This document shows positions 9,041 to 17,539 of a stretch of DNA of 64,000 bases, one piece after another. The DNA comes from Kurthia sibirica (GTDB lineage: Bacteria > Bacillota > Bacilli > Bacillales_A > Planococcaceae). A program made the translations under genes and the position numbers. Every line of letters begins with the position of its first letter. The first letter of the stretch is position 1. The notes under the pieces are model-generated. The model was not told the origin of the DNA. It saw nothing but the letters and a program-made list of their open reading frames with translations, and did no database searches. The stretch is taken from positions 62,001 to 126,000 of the forward strand of contig NZ_QFVR01000007.1 of the NCBI RefSeq assembly GCF_003143975.1, written 5' to 3'.

Positions 9041-9055
9041 AATTTTCTGTTAATT
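9041..9055. promoter_or_regulatory. CodY-like box upstream of livJ
   Basis: AATTTTCTGTTAATT matches the CodY consensus AATTTTCWGAAAATT at 13 of 15 positions. It lies 138 bases upstream of the livJ start, in the only intergenic region that can hold the liv promoter. CodY is the isoleucine/GTP-responsive repressor that typically controls such transporters. In AT-rich DNA one such match can arise by chance. Confidence 0.5.
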
Positions 9056-9165
9056 CTAAATATTCTCACTAAATATATTTGTCTAAATAGTTAATTTATG
9101 TAATAAACTCAATGAGCTGTAAGCTCGCAACATTTTAGTTATTTTATAAAAAAATAAAATAAAAA

Positions 9166-9195
9166 AAGAGTCGTTCATTAAAATGAACTACTCTT
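9166..9195 (-). terminator. Terminator overlapping the marR stop codon
   Basis: Stem AAGAGTCGTTCATT with its complement AATGAACTACTCTT (one internal mismatch, two-base loop), followed on the minus strand by a long T-rich tract. The arm includes the last codons and stop of the MarR gene. Confidence 0.8.
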
Positions 9196-9643
9196 CTTCA
9201 TTTCTCTCTATTGCGGCTTTTAATAATTTCCCAGTAATTGCCATATACTGATCTAATTCTTCTTCAGATAATACTTCAAAAATCTCTTTTTGAACCTGAC
9301 GGCCATATACTTGCGCATCTTTCAAAACAGCTTTACCGTCCATAGTAATTTCCATTAATACATGACGACGATCTTCTTCATTGTATTGACGTTCTGCATA
9401 CCCTTGCTTGACGAGTTTATTGGCAATATTCGTCATTGCTCCAGGTGTACAACCTAACTTATCTGCAAGGACGGTTTGTTTTTGCGCTCCATCTTTTTGC
9501 AATTCAGCTAACACTAATACTGGCGAGACACCTAACTTATGTGGGAATCGTTTCGTAAAGTGATAAATATTCGAATTGTTTATATACTCCGTAATGTGTA
9601 TTAATTGAAATAAATTGGACTCTTTCAAAATTATCCTCCTCAA
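9188..9643 (-). CDS. MarR family transcriptional regulator
   Basis: A 151-residue winged-helix regulator. The recognition region is KQTVLADKLGCTPGAMTNIANKLVKQGY and the wing is ERQYNEEDRRHVLMEITMDG, both canonical. It lies 20 bases downstream of the short-chain dehydrogenase and ends in its own terminator, so it is probably cotranscribed and may regulate that enzyme. The ligand is unknown. Confidence 0.88.
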   Translation of the reverse strand: MRRIILKESNLFQLIHITEYINNSNIYHFTKRFPHKLGVSPVLVLAELQKDGAQKQTVLADKLGCTPGAMTNIANKLVKQGYAERQYNEEDRRHVLMEITMDGKAVLKDAQVYGRQVQKEIFEVLSEEELDQYMAITGKLLKAAIERNEEE

Positions 9644-9663
9644 TAAACACGAAAAACCACATT

Positions 9664-10419
9664 CTAATGAAGCATTATTGAACCGCCGTCAACCATAATC
9701 GTTTGACCAGTAATATAAGAAGAATCAGCAGAAGCTAAAAATACAGCTGCACGACCGATATCTTGCTCTACATCACCAAAACGACCTAGTGGAACTTGCT
9801 TACGAACTTGCTCGTAATATTCCGGCTGTGCTTTAGACCAAGCTTCTACTCCAGGAGTATAAGCCAATGGGCTAATAATGTTGACATTAATACCAAATTC
9901 GCCCCATTCATTTGCTGCAACACGCGATAGACCACGAATTGCTTCTTTAGCAGCTGCATAAGCACCTTGAGTTTTATGACCATCTAAACCAGCACCAGAG
10001 GCGAAGTTTATAATATTACCTTTTGTTTCTTTCAAGTATGGTAATGCCGCTTGCATTAAGTAAAATGTTGGGTAAAAACTTGTACCGAATGATAAGTCTA
10101 AGTGTTCTTGTGTAGTATCTTCTAGTGGTACTTGTTTAGAAACATGTGCGTTATTTACTAGAATGTCTATTTTACCACATTTTTCAACAACCGTTTTTAC
10201 GATATTTTTTAAATTTGCATGCTCCATCAAGTTAGCTTTGATGAAAAAAGATTTTGGAGAATATTTTTGTAACTCTGCTTCAGTAGCTAAACCCATTTCT
10301 TCATTTAAATCAACGATTGCTACAATAGCGCCTTCTTTTGCCATAGCTTTTGCCATACCGCTACCGATACCGCCAGCGCCACCAGTAATGATTGCCACTT
10401 TATCTTGTAATTTAGTCAA
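9664..10419 (-). CDS. SDR family NAD(P)-dependent oxidoreductase (TTG start)
   Basis: Classical short-chain dehydrogenase, 251 residues. Cofactor motif TGGAGGIGSGMA is at about residue 13, the catalytic YAAAK at about 153, and ILVNNAH replaces the usual NNAG. It ends in ITGQTIMVDGG. The start is taken as TTG 10419 because AAAGGAGTG lies five to six bases upstream; the ATG at 10446 has no such site. It forms an operon with the downstream MarR gene. The substrate is unknown; the family spans sugar, steroid and acyl alcohols. Confidence 0.85.
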   Translation of the reverse strand: MTKLQDKVAIITGGAGGIGSGMAKAMAKEGAIVAIVDLNEEMGLATEAELQKYSPKSFFIKANLMEHANLKNIVKTVVEKCGKIDILVNNAHVSKQVPLEDTTQEHLDLSFGTSFYPTFYLMQAALPYLKETKGNIINFASGAGLDGHKTQGAYAAAKEAIRGLSRVAANEWGEFGINVNIISPLAYTPGVEAWSKAQPEYYEQVRKQVPLGRFGDVEQDIGRAAVFLASADSSYITGQTIMVDGGSIMLH

Positions 10420-10497
10420 ATTAAACACTCCTTTAGTTTGGTTCATTCATACTTTACCACTAAACCTTTTAACGTTAAAGGGTTTTCACTTAAATCC

Positions 10498-11700
10498 TTA
10501 TTTTACTTGCTGTATAATTATTTTTTTATCGTGACGACCATGTGCGAAATAATAAATAACCATCACAACCAAAATGAAAAGACCTAGAATCGTAAAGAGT
10601 TTACCGTAACCAAGCACTGGAATTATATACCCCAATAGATAAGGTCCCATTCCTAATCCTGCATCTAAAGCGATAAAATAAGTAGATGTTGCTAGACCCA
10701 TACGGTGACTGGGTGTTACTTTTACGGCAATTGCTTGTGCAGCAGACGATAAATTACCGTAACCAATACCGATTAAAGCACCAGAGATCAATAAGATGAC
10801 ACCTGTATGAGCCGTACTAATCAATAACAAACCAATAGCAAATAATACAAAACTTGGATACATGACAATATTGCTACCAAAACGATCTAATAATTTACCA
10901 GAGATTGGGCGTGTCAATAATATAGCTAAAGCATAAACGACAAAGAAAAAACTCGATGCCGATACAAGATCGCGTTCTTTAGCAAAGAAATTAATAAACG
11001 TTAAAATGGCTGCATAACCAAAACTCATCAATAACGTTACAAGGGCAATCGGAATTGCTTTTGGTTCAATATACTGTGCGAAAAATGATGTTTTTTCTGT
11101 TTTTTTCTCTATTTTCCCCATCGCTGGAAGCATAGGGATCTTCGTAAAAATTGCTAGTAGTAAACAGATAACTGCAATGAACATACATAATGAAAAAATT
11201 GTATTATACGATGTATGCTGTGCCATCATAATACCGATAAATGGCCCAATAGCTGTACCAAGTGTCGCGCTCATACTATAATAGCCAATACCTTCACCCC
11301 TGCGACTAGCCGGTAGTAAATTAGCAATAATTGTGCCTGTTGCTGTAGAAGCGATACCAACTCCAATACCGTGCACAAAACGACTTATTAATAGCACGGT
11401 AATGCCCAAATGTAAAAAATAGAATGATGTCGTTAAGACAAAAAATAGGAGACCGAATAAGAGTACTTTTTTTCGCCCAATTTGATCGATGACACGTCCT
11501 GTAAATAGTCTACCCAATAATGTACCAATAATATAAATACCTGTTACTAATCCCGCTTGGCTAACTGTAGCATGATAATCTTTGACTGCAAATGTGGCGA
11601 TTGTTACCATCAATAAGTAAAAAATAACGATAATTAAAAAGTTGATGATTGCCATATTGATAAATTGTTTTGTCCATAATTTTTCTTTTCCTTGTTTCAT
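10498..11700 (-). CDS. MFS transporter, putative drug or metabolite exporter
   Basis: Major facilitator protein of 400 residues with 12 predicted membrane helices. The loop 2-3 motif is GRLFTGRVIDQIGRKKVLL and loop 8-9 carries LLTRPISGKLLDRFGSN. The start is set at ATG 11700 (AGAGGCG upstream); the earlier in-frame start would add 17 charged residues overlapping the MarR gene. It lies 16 bases after a MarR regulator on the same strand, typical of an efflux pump under local control. The substrate is unknown. Confidence 0.85.
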   Translation of the reverse strand: MKQGKEKLWTKQFINMAIINFLIIVIFYLLMVTIATFAVKDYHATVSQAGLVTGIYIIGTLLGRLFTGRVIDQIGRKKVLLFGLLFFVLTTSFYFLHLGITVLLISRFVHGIGVGIASTATGTIIANLLPASRRGEGIGYYSMSATLGTAIGPFIGIMMAQHTSYNTIFSLCMFIAVICLLLAIFTKIPMLPAMGKIEKKTEKTSFFAQYIEPKAIPIALVTLLMSFGYAAILTFINFFAKERDLVSASSFFFVVYALAILLTRPISGKLLDRFGSNIVMYPSFVLFAIGLLLISTAHTGVILLISGALIGIGYGNLSSAAQAIAVKVTPSHRMGLATSTYFIALDAGLGMGPYLLGYIIPVLGYGKLFTILGLFILVVMVIYYFAHGRHDKKIIIQQVK

Positions 11701-11716
11701 AATACGCCTCTTTTTA

Positions 11717-12130
11717 CTATATTTTTTCACGTAATGATTGAAGCAATTCAATCATTTCAAGTTGTTTATCTTCTGAAACCCCTGCCATTACAGCTGTTTC
11801 AAATTCATCAATTGGTATACGTACTGCTTGGTATAATGCTTGACCACTTGGCGTTAGGATTAAACGCTTTTGTCTTTTATCCTGCGTTTCAATCGTTGTC
11901 AGCAGTCCACTGGCTATTAGTTTCGCCACCGTACGGCTGACAGTCGGTTTTTCAACTCCCTGCAAATCGGCTAACTCGACAAGTGTCATCGAGTCGTTTT
12001 TTTCTAAATAATACAATGTCGCCCACTGTGCACGATGCAAATTATGCTGCGCTAAAACTGCATTAAGTTTCGTTTCAAATGGTCGATAAAATAATACTAT
12101 CTGATGAAAAAATGTGGATGTTATTGTCAA
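11717..12130 (-). CDS. MarR family regulator of the adjacent MFS gene (TTG start)
   Basis: Winged-helix regulator of 137 residues, with recognition helix MTLVELADLQGVEKPTVSRTVAKL and wing TIETQDKRQKRLILTPSG. GGAGGCG at 12136-12142 lies five bases before TTG 12130, which is preferred over an ATG start at 12220 lacking a site. The gene is cotranscribed with the transporter 16 bases downstream. A short inverted repeat in its leader is a candidate autoregulatory operator. Confidence 0.85.
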   Translation of the reverse strand: MTITSTFFHQIVLFYRPFETKLNAVLAQHNLHRAQWATLYYLEKNDSMTLVELADLQGVEKPTVSRTVAKLIASGLLTTIETQDKRQKRLILTPSGQALYQAVRIPIDEFETAVMAGVSEDKQLEMIELLQSLREKI

Positions 12131-12145
12131 AAAAACGCCTCCATT

Positions 12146-12207
12146 AGTTACTCTGGGTAACTGTATAATTAACCTTGTTAATATATCATAGTTTTTTTCA
12201 TTAGCAA
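12146..12207 (-). promoter_or_regulatory. Promoter and candidate MarR operator
   Basis: On the minus strand TTGCTA (12202-12207) and TATATT (12180-12185) are 16 bases apart. Downstream, AGTTAC (12146-12151) and GTAACT (12157-12162) form an inverted repeat around the expected transcript start, a sensible place for MarR binding. Confidence 0.5.
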
Positions 12208-12226
12208 AGTAGTGATACATAGCAAA

Positions 12227-12259
12227 AAAGCCATTTAGCAGTAAATACTAAACGGCTTT
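12227..12259 (-). terminator. Terminator of the methyltransferase gene
   Basis: Stem AAAGCCATTTAG (12227-12238) with 12248-12259, one mismatch, followed on the minus strand by a T run from the A tract at 12224-12229. Confidence 0.8.
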
Positions 12260-12263
12260 ATCG

Positions 12264-12857
12264 TTATTTGATAATGATTAATTGAATAATATGCGCTAAA
12301 CCTGAATGACGTTCGCCTTCTTGACGCAACGCTTCTCCCGTATAGAAATGCTCCACTTGATAGTTGTTACACCACTGAAGTACTTGCTGAGCGTTATAGA
12401 GCATGTCCATCGTTTGAGGACCACCCGTTTTATAAGCTAACTGCTCTTCGCTATACATTTCCATCATGACGCGACTACCCTTTTTCACAGCTGCCATAAT
12501 CTTATTAAAGACATGAAATTGATCTTTTTTATGAAAGTGACCATACACCATAATAGCACCGTCAAATTCTTCTACTGGCGTGGAATCTGTCAGTAAATCT
12601 GTCAATCTTGTCGCAACATGGACATTGTTTTGTGACGCTAATTTTTTCGTCTTATTTAAACCATTTTGTGCATAATCAAATGACGTTAGCATGAAACCTC
12701 TTGAAGAGAGAAAAACAGCATTACGACCTTCACCTTCTGCAAATGCACCTATCTTTTTACTTCCTTTAAAAAGGTCATAATGCTGAGCGATAAATTCATT
12801 AGGTGCTGTACCGTAAATATAAGTTTCTGTATCAAAATGTTCTTGCCAAGTATTCAT
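12264..12857 (-). CDS. Class I SAM-dependent methyltransferase (TehB-like)
   Basis: A 197-residue methyltransferase related to the TehB/thiopurine type. The SAM-binding motif I is IGAFAEGEGRNAVFLSSRG, followed by SFDYAQNGLNKTKKLA (motif II region) and DGAIMVYGHF. The start at 12857 is fixed by GGAGGG; the earlier frame has no site. Monocistronic with its own terminator. The acceptor is unknown; TehB-type relatives methylate tellurite or small thiols, but specificity is not visible. Confidence 0.82.
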   Translation of the reverse strand: MNTWQEHFDTETYIYGTAPNEFIAQHYDLFKGSKKIGAFAEGEGRNAVFLSSRGFMLTSFDYAQNGLNKTKKLASQNNVHVATRLTDLLTDSTPVEEFDGAIMVYGHFHKKDQFHVFNKIMAAVKKGSRVMMEMYSEEQLAYKTGGPQTMDMLYNAQQVLQWCNNYQVEHFYTGEALRQEGERHSGLAHIIQLIIIK

Positions 12858-13077
12858 ATAAAACCCTCCACTATAGTAGATCTGATAAAATGATGATTCG
12901 AGCATGTATACTATATAATTGCGTTATTCCGTTTAAATTATGTCATAGTTTATAGCTGTTTTCTAGAATCTATTAGATAAATGAATGCGTATGACATGGC
13001 TTTATAAGTAAATTCACACTCTATTATAATGATTGCGTATTCTATAATAAACGATATGGAAGGAAAAGGTGACTATT

Positions 13078-13714
13078 ATGACTCGATTGACTAATCAAGT
13101 TGTAATCATCACAGGTAGTGGTGCTGGTATTGGGAAAGAAATTACTTTTACTTTTGCACGTCAAGGGGCCAAGATTGTTATGGCAGATTTCAATGAAACG
13201 GCTTTGCAGGCTACTGTTTTAGAATTACAACAAACTGCCATGCAGGAATTGATGACCAAATGCAAGCTACTAGTAATGTTGAAGACGTCATATGGGATCG
13301 TGTACTTGCTATTAACTTGAGCGGTGTAATGAGGGCTTGTCGTAAAGTAATACCCTATTTCATAGAAAATAACGGTAGCATAATTATCAATATGGCTTCA
13401 CTGGTGGTCGTGATGGACTTGCTTATACGGCGGTCAAACTGGCTGTAGTAGGTATGACAAAAGTATCGCCTCCCAATATAGTCCTCAAGGTATTCGTGGC
13501 ACTGCAATTGCACTGGCATATATCGCCACTAATTTTACTGCTACGATGACCCCTGTCGATCAATTTGGTTTAGAGGTTGCAACATATATGGTGTCCATTT
13601 AATGCCTAAAGTCGGCATGGTTGAAGATGTATCAAATATCGCTCTATTCCTCATATCCGGCGAATCATCATTAATTACTGACGGCGGTTGGCGTGTATAC
13701 TCATACGAAAAGAA
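13078..13714 (+). pseudogene. Decayed short-chain dehydrogenase
   Basis: Remnant of an SDR gene. It starts well: GGAAGGAAAAGG, ATG 13078, then TRLTNQVVIITGSGAGIGKE. After ELQQTA the Rossmann middle (about 50 residues up to NNAG) is missing, and the frame changes to AGIDDQMQATSNVEDVIWDR around 13241. A further frame change near 13400 gives GGRDGLAYTAVKLAVVGMTK with the catalytic YTAVK. Later pieces, including SPQGIRGTAIALAYIATNFT and LMPKVGMVEDVSNIALFL then ITDGGW, lie in different frames. At least one deletion and three frameshifts make it non-functional. Confidence 0.88.
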
Positions 13715-13754
13715 AAAACGTGCAAGGACAAATGGATTGTCCTTGCACGTTTTT
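13715..13754. terminator. Bidirectional terminator
   Basis: A 17-bp perfect stem (AAAACGTGCAAGGACAA, 13715-13731, with 13738-13754) between the SDR remnant and the symporter gene; A and T runs on both sides. Confidence 0.9.
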
Positions 13755-13765
13755 TTGTTGTTCTA

Positions 13766-15049
13766 TTAAGCTTTCGCTGTAGCTTCTTTTTCTTCATTTT
13801 CAAAATAGTTATCATATTTTGTTTGGTCAAATCGACCTTCCCAACGCGCCATTACTAATGATGCTAATGAATTACCAACTACATTTACTACTGTACGACC
13901 CATATCAAGAATACGGTCAATACCAAGAATGAACGCCAGACCTTCCAATGGAATACCTACTGTACCAAGCGTTGACAATAAGACAACGAATGATACACCC
14001 GGTACGCCAGCAATACCTTTAGAAGTGATCATTAATGTGATGATTAGTGTCAGTTGTTGACCAATTGATAAGTCAATATTATACATTTGAGCGATGAATA
14101 ACGCTGCAATAGATTGATAGAGCGTTGAACCATCTAAGTTGAAGGAGTACCCTGTTGGTACAACGAATGATACAACATCTTTTGGAGCACCTAGATTCTC
14201 CATTTTTTTCATTACACGTGGTAAAACTGTTTCAGAGCTCGAAGTTGAGAATGCTAGTATTAATTCTTCTTTTAACACTTTAATTAATTTAATAATGCTG
14301 ATTTTTGCCATTTTAGCCACAATGCCAAGAACGACAAAGATAAAGAAGATCATAGCTGCATACACAAGTAATGCAAGCTTCGATAATGGAATAAGTGATT
14401 TCACACCGAATGTTGATACTGTTACTGAAATCAGTGCAAATACACCGATTGGAGCAAATTTCATGATGGTATTTGTCACCCAGAACATTGCATCTGCAAC
14501 GCCTGAGAAAAACGCTAGTACTGGTTTACCTTTTTCACCAATTGCCGCTACTCCTAAACCGAATAATACTGAGAAGAAGATGATTGCTAACATATTACCG
14601 CTAGCCATTGCTGAAATAATATTCGTTGGAACGATGTTGATCAGCGTTTCTGCAAATCCACTATGCGACACAGCTTCAGTCGTATTTTGGAATTGTGAAA
14701 TATCACCTTTTGTTAAATGAGACATATCTACACCTTTACCAGGCTTGAAGATATTCGCTGCTACGATACCAATTAAAATGGCTACCGTTGTAATGATTTC
14801 AAAGTAAATGATTGTTTTCAAACCAAGTTTACCAAGTTTTTTCATATCTCCAGTGCCTGCTACACCAAGAATTAATGTAGAAATAATAATAGGTACTACA
14901 ATCATTTTGATCATATTCATAAAGATTGTGCCTACTGGTTGTAGATATTTGGTAACGTTATCATTTCCATAAAATAAAGCGCCTACAATTACACCAAGAA
15001 CAAGTCCAATTAAAATTTGCCAAGCAAGGCCAAGTTTAAATTTTTTCAT
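13766..15049 (-). CDS. Dicarboxylate/amino acid:cation symporter (DAACS, GltP/DctP-like)
   Basis: Membrane symporter of 427 residues that moves glutamate, aspartate or C4-dicarboxylates with Na+ or H+. The reentrant-loop serine motif STSSSETVLPR and the substrate-site motif VPTGYSFNLDGST are intact, followed by GIAGVPGVSFVVLLSTLG. The start at 15049 follows AGAGGTGA. It lies next to a GlnK/GlnL-like two-component pair on the same strand, which probably controls it. Glutamate against dicarboxylate cannot be decided from sequence alone. Confidence 0.9.
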   Translation of the reverse strand: MKKFKLGLAWQILIGLVLGVIVGALFYGNDNVTKYLQPVGTIFMNMIKMIVVPIIISTLILGVAGTGDMKKLGKLGLKTIIYFEIITTVAILIGIVAANIFKPGKGVDMSHLTKGDISQFQNTTEAVSHSGFAETLINIVPTNIISAMASGNMLAIIFFSVLFGLGVAAIGEKGKPVLAFFSGVADAMFWVTNTIMKFAPIGVFALISVTVSTFGVKSLIPLSKLALLVYAAMIFFIFVVLGIVAKMAKISIIKLIKVLKEELILAFSTSSSETVLPRVMKKMENLGAPKDVVSFVVPTGYSFNLDGSTLYQSIAALFIAQMYNIDLSIGQQLTLIITLMITSKGIAGVPGVSFVVLLSTLGTVGIPLEGLAFILGIDRILDMGRTVVNVVGNSLASLVMARWEGRFDQTKYDNYFENEEKEATAKA

Positions 15050-15246
15050 CAATGAGTCACCTCTCAAAATATATTAGTTTTAGAAGTCCATTAAAAACTA
15101 TAAACTAATACTATTGATGACTTAATGAATCCGACAATATCCGACAATTAATTTTGAAAAAATTTTCAAAAAACGACAAAACATATATTTTTTCCTTATC
15201 ATTGAGATCGATTATATGCCAGTTTGATATGAAAACGATTTCCTCA

Positions 15247-16146
15247 CTATATTTTCTTCATCGGGTTATTATATTTTTCATTCATATCAATATACAATAC
15301 TTGTAAAAACTTTTTAACATTGACCTTCATTTTTGTCGGTGTCCCATCATTTTGAATTATTTTCATAATGGAACGAATTTCTGAAAAATCGAAGTAACGT
15401 GGTGCATAATACTCAAACTCTGGATTTGTATAATCTACAACGCCCAATGTTGATAAGTTGTTCATTGCCGAGCTAATTGTACGACGAATTCTTTGTTCAA
15501 TCGCCTTACTTTCTTTCATTATATCAACATTACTCACCTTATTATTACTAGCAATTACTTCATACAAATCTTTTAGGGCTGGTATTTGCATCGAATGATC
15601 TTTACGTTCCGCTAGATACATTAATATATTTAAAATATCATCACTGCCTACTTCGCCAACAATACCCATATCATTTAAGATTGATAAGGCAACATCCTTC
15701 TGCGTACGATGTGACTCTTCCTCCGTATCCGCTTCAAAGTTCATAATTGACTTGCGAATTGTCATCAATGATTTTTTTAATACAAAACGTTCGCTTGTTT
15801 TTTTTAAAATACTTTGCACTTCAATACGATTGATTGGTTTATGAATGAAAAATTCAACGCCTTTTTCATAAGCTTCCCCTACCATCTCTTTGTTAACAAC
15901 CTGCGATAACATGATGAAATGACCGCGAAAACCTTGATTACGTAATTCATCAATCGTTTCAATACCATCTAAATGTGGCATTAATAAATCGATGAGTACG
16001 AAATCTGGGTCGCTTGTAAGAATTTGTGGAATAGCTGTTTCTCCACTATCCGATTCCCCAATCACAACACCCATATCTCCCTCTAAAATAATTGTTTTTA
16101 ACATTCTACGGCTTGCCGCATCATCGTCTACTATAAAATAACGCAT
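15247..16146 (-). CDS. Response regulator with YcbB-type output domain (GlnL-like)
   Basis: A 299-residue regulator. The receiver domain (residues 1-120) has acidic pair DDD at 8-10, phospho-acceptor Asp in FVLIDLLMPHLDG and Lys in FIHKP. The C-terminal half has the YcbB-type DNA-binding domain of B. subtilis GlnL, with IEQRIRRTISSAMNNLSTLG. Its ATG shares one base with the kinase stop (TAATG), so translation is coupled. By analogy it activates an amino acid or glutamine-family uptake gene, here most likely the neighbouring symporter. Confidence 0.85.
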   Translation of the reverse strand: MRYFIVDDDAASRRMLKTIILEGDMGVVIGESDSGETAIPQILTSDPDFVLIDLLMPHLDGIETIDELRNQGFRGHFIMLSQVVNKEMVGEAYEKGVEFFIHKPINRIEVQSILKKTSERFVLKKSLMTIRKSIMNFEADTEEESHRTQKDVALSILNDMGIVGEVGSDDILNILMYLAERKDHSMQIPALKDLYEVIASNNKVSNVDIMKESKAIEQRIRRTISSAMNNLSTLGVVDYTNPEFEYYAPRYFDFSEIRSIMKIIQNDGTPTKMKVNVKKFLQVLYIDMNEKYNNPMKKI

Positions 16147-17420
16147 TATACCGTTCCCCCTTGCTCCAATTTCTCCCGTGGTAAGTCAATTATAAATGTT
16201 GTTCCTTCAATAGAAGATTGTACAGTTAGTTGACCCTCTAACAGCTTCACTGCTTCCTTGACATGCGATAATCCAATGCCGGTTGCAGCGACACCTTTTT
16301 CACTATATTTTGTCGTATACCCCGCCTCAAATATAATCGTCAGTTCATCATCTGAAATCCCTTTACCATTATCTGAAATGATGACGCGTATATGCGCCCC
16401 CTGTTCTTGCACTTCAATTGTCACCCGACCTGTTTCTGCAATTGATTCGACGGCGTTGGATACGATATTATTTAGAATTGCCATAAATAACATATATTCA
16501 CGTACCGTAAAATCAACAGTTGTTGACCAATCAATCTCTACTTGACGGGCGATATGTTGTGCATACTTACTATTTGATGACGCAGACATCTCCAAGATTT
16601 GTGATAATGTAAATAGTTCACGATCTGTTTGAATTAATGACAAATCGGACAAGCCTGAAAAAATACGCTGTGCATCTTTTTTCACTTCATGAATTTCCTG
16701 GGCAATATAAAGCGCCTTTTTAGCTAGTTCCTGATCGTTACGTTTTTTTAATAAACGATAAAGATCATAACTATCCGCCATAATTTGTTCCGTATGATGC
16801 ATCGATTTTTGTAAATAGAGTGTCTCAATATATAAATCTGACCCCATCGCCAGTTGTTCTTCTAACCTTTTCTTTTGCTCTGCTAATGTAATCGAGCTAT
16901 ATAGACCTACAACAAAAAAGCTTCTTAAAACGGCCACAGCAAAAAGTAATAACCAGGCTCCACCATTGTATACAATTTCCGGTAATAACATTAAACGTAG
17001 CAAATGCTCGATGCTATTACTACTAATTTCAATCAATGTCGCAAATAACCCTAAAAAAACGGGTCGATCTTTATATTGTTCTAACTTGAACACATAAAAA
17101 CCAACGCTATATACAATGTAAAATACACTGGAAGGTAGATGTTCGTTTATCGCTGAAGACATTTCTTCCCCATATATAATTAGATCAATTGAAATTCGAA
17201 AGAACATTAATATACCAGCAGTCATAAAACCAGTGAGAATATAATTTTTAGGTTGGCGAATTAATAGCATAAATAAAAATGTAATCGGACCGATACCAAA
17301 ACGAAAATTTTCACCTGAAAAAGGGGATAATTTCACTTCACCACCGATTGCTGTAATAATGGCGATTAATAAAATCCATGTAATATCCGACTTGAACAAT
17401 TGTTTAAACTTTTGCTCCAT
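16146..17420 (-). CDS. Sensor histidine kinase (GlnK-like)
   Basis: A 424-residue membrane kinase. The N-terminal half has about six hydrophobic helices (residues 12-185) with little outside domain, so the signal is sensed in or near the membrane. The probable phospho-acceptor His is in YIAQEIHEVKKDAQRI. The ATPase domain shows NNIVSNAVES (N box), ISDNGKGIS (G1) and TGIGLSHVKEAV (G2). AGGAG precedes the ATG. It pairs with the downstream GlnL-like regulator. The GlnK resemblance (multi-helix sensor, GHKL domain, YcbB partner) suggests glutamine, glutamate or dicarboxylate sensing. Confidence 0.85.
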   Translation of the reverse strand: MEQKFKQLFKSDITWILLIAIITAIGGEVKLSPFSGENFRFGIGPITFLFMLLIRQPKNYILTGFMTAGILMFFRISIDLIIYGEEMSSAINEHLPSSVFYIVYSVGFYVFKLEQYKDRPVFLGLFATLIEISSNSIEHLLRLMLLPEIVYNGGAWLLLFAVAVLRSFFVVGLYSSITLAEQKKRLEEQLAMGSDLYIETLYLQKSMHHTEQIMADSYDLYRLLKKRNDQELAKKALYIAQEIHEVKKDAQRIFSGLSDLSLIQTDRELFTLSQILEMSASSNSKYAQHIARQVEIDWSTTVDFTVREYMLFMAILNNIVSNAVESIAETGRVTIEVQEQGAHIRVIISDNGKGISDDELTIIFEAGYTTKYSEKGVAATGIGLSHVKEAVKLLEGQLTVQSSIEGTTFIIDLPREKLEQGGTV

Positions 17421-17539
17421 AGTTTTCTCCTATTATATATGATGTTCATTTAGTGTAACATTGGAAATCTTCTTTTAACTAGCCCTAAGTTTTATCCACT
17501 AATTGACTCTATGTAAAGAGGCTGATATATAGCCCCCCT

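Noticed and set aside
13069-13448. Two separate small genes
   Set aside because: They are fragments of one short-chain dehydrogenase in different frames; treated as a pseudogene.
14139-14720. Plus-strand 193-residue open frame
   Set aside because: Antisense to the DAACS symporter, whose motifs are intact throughout.
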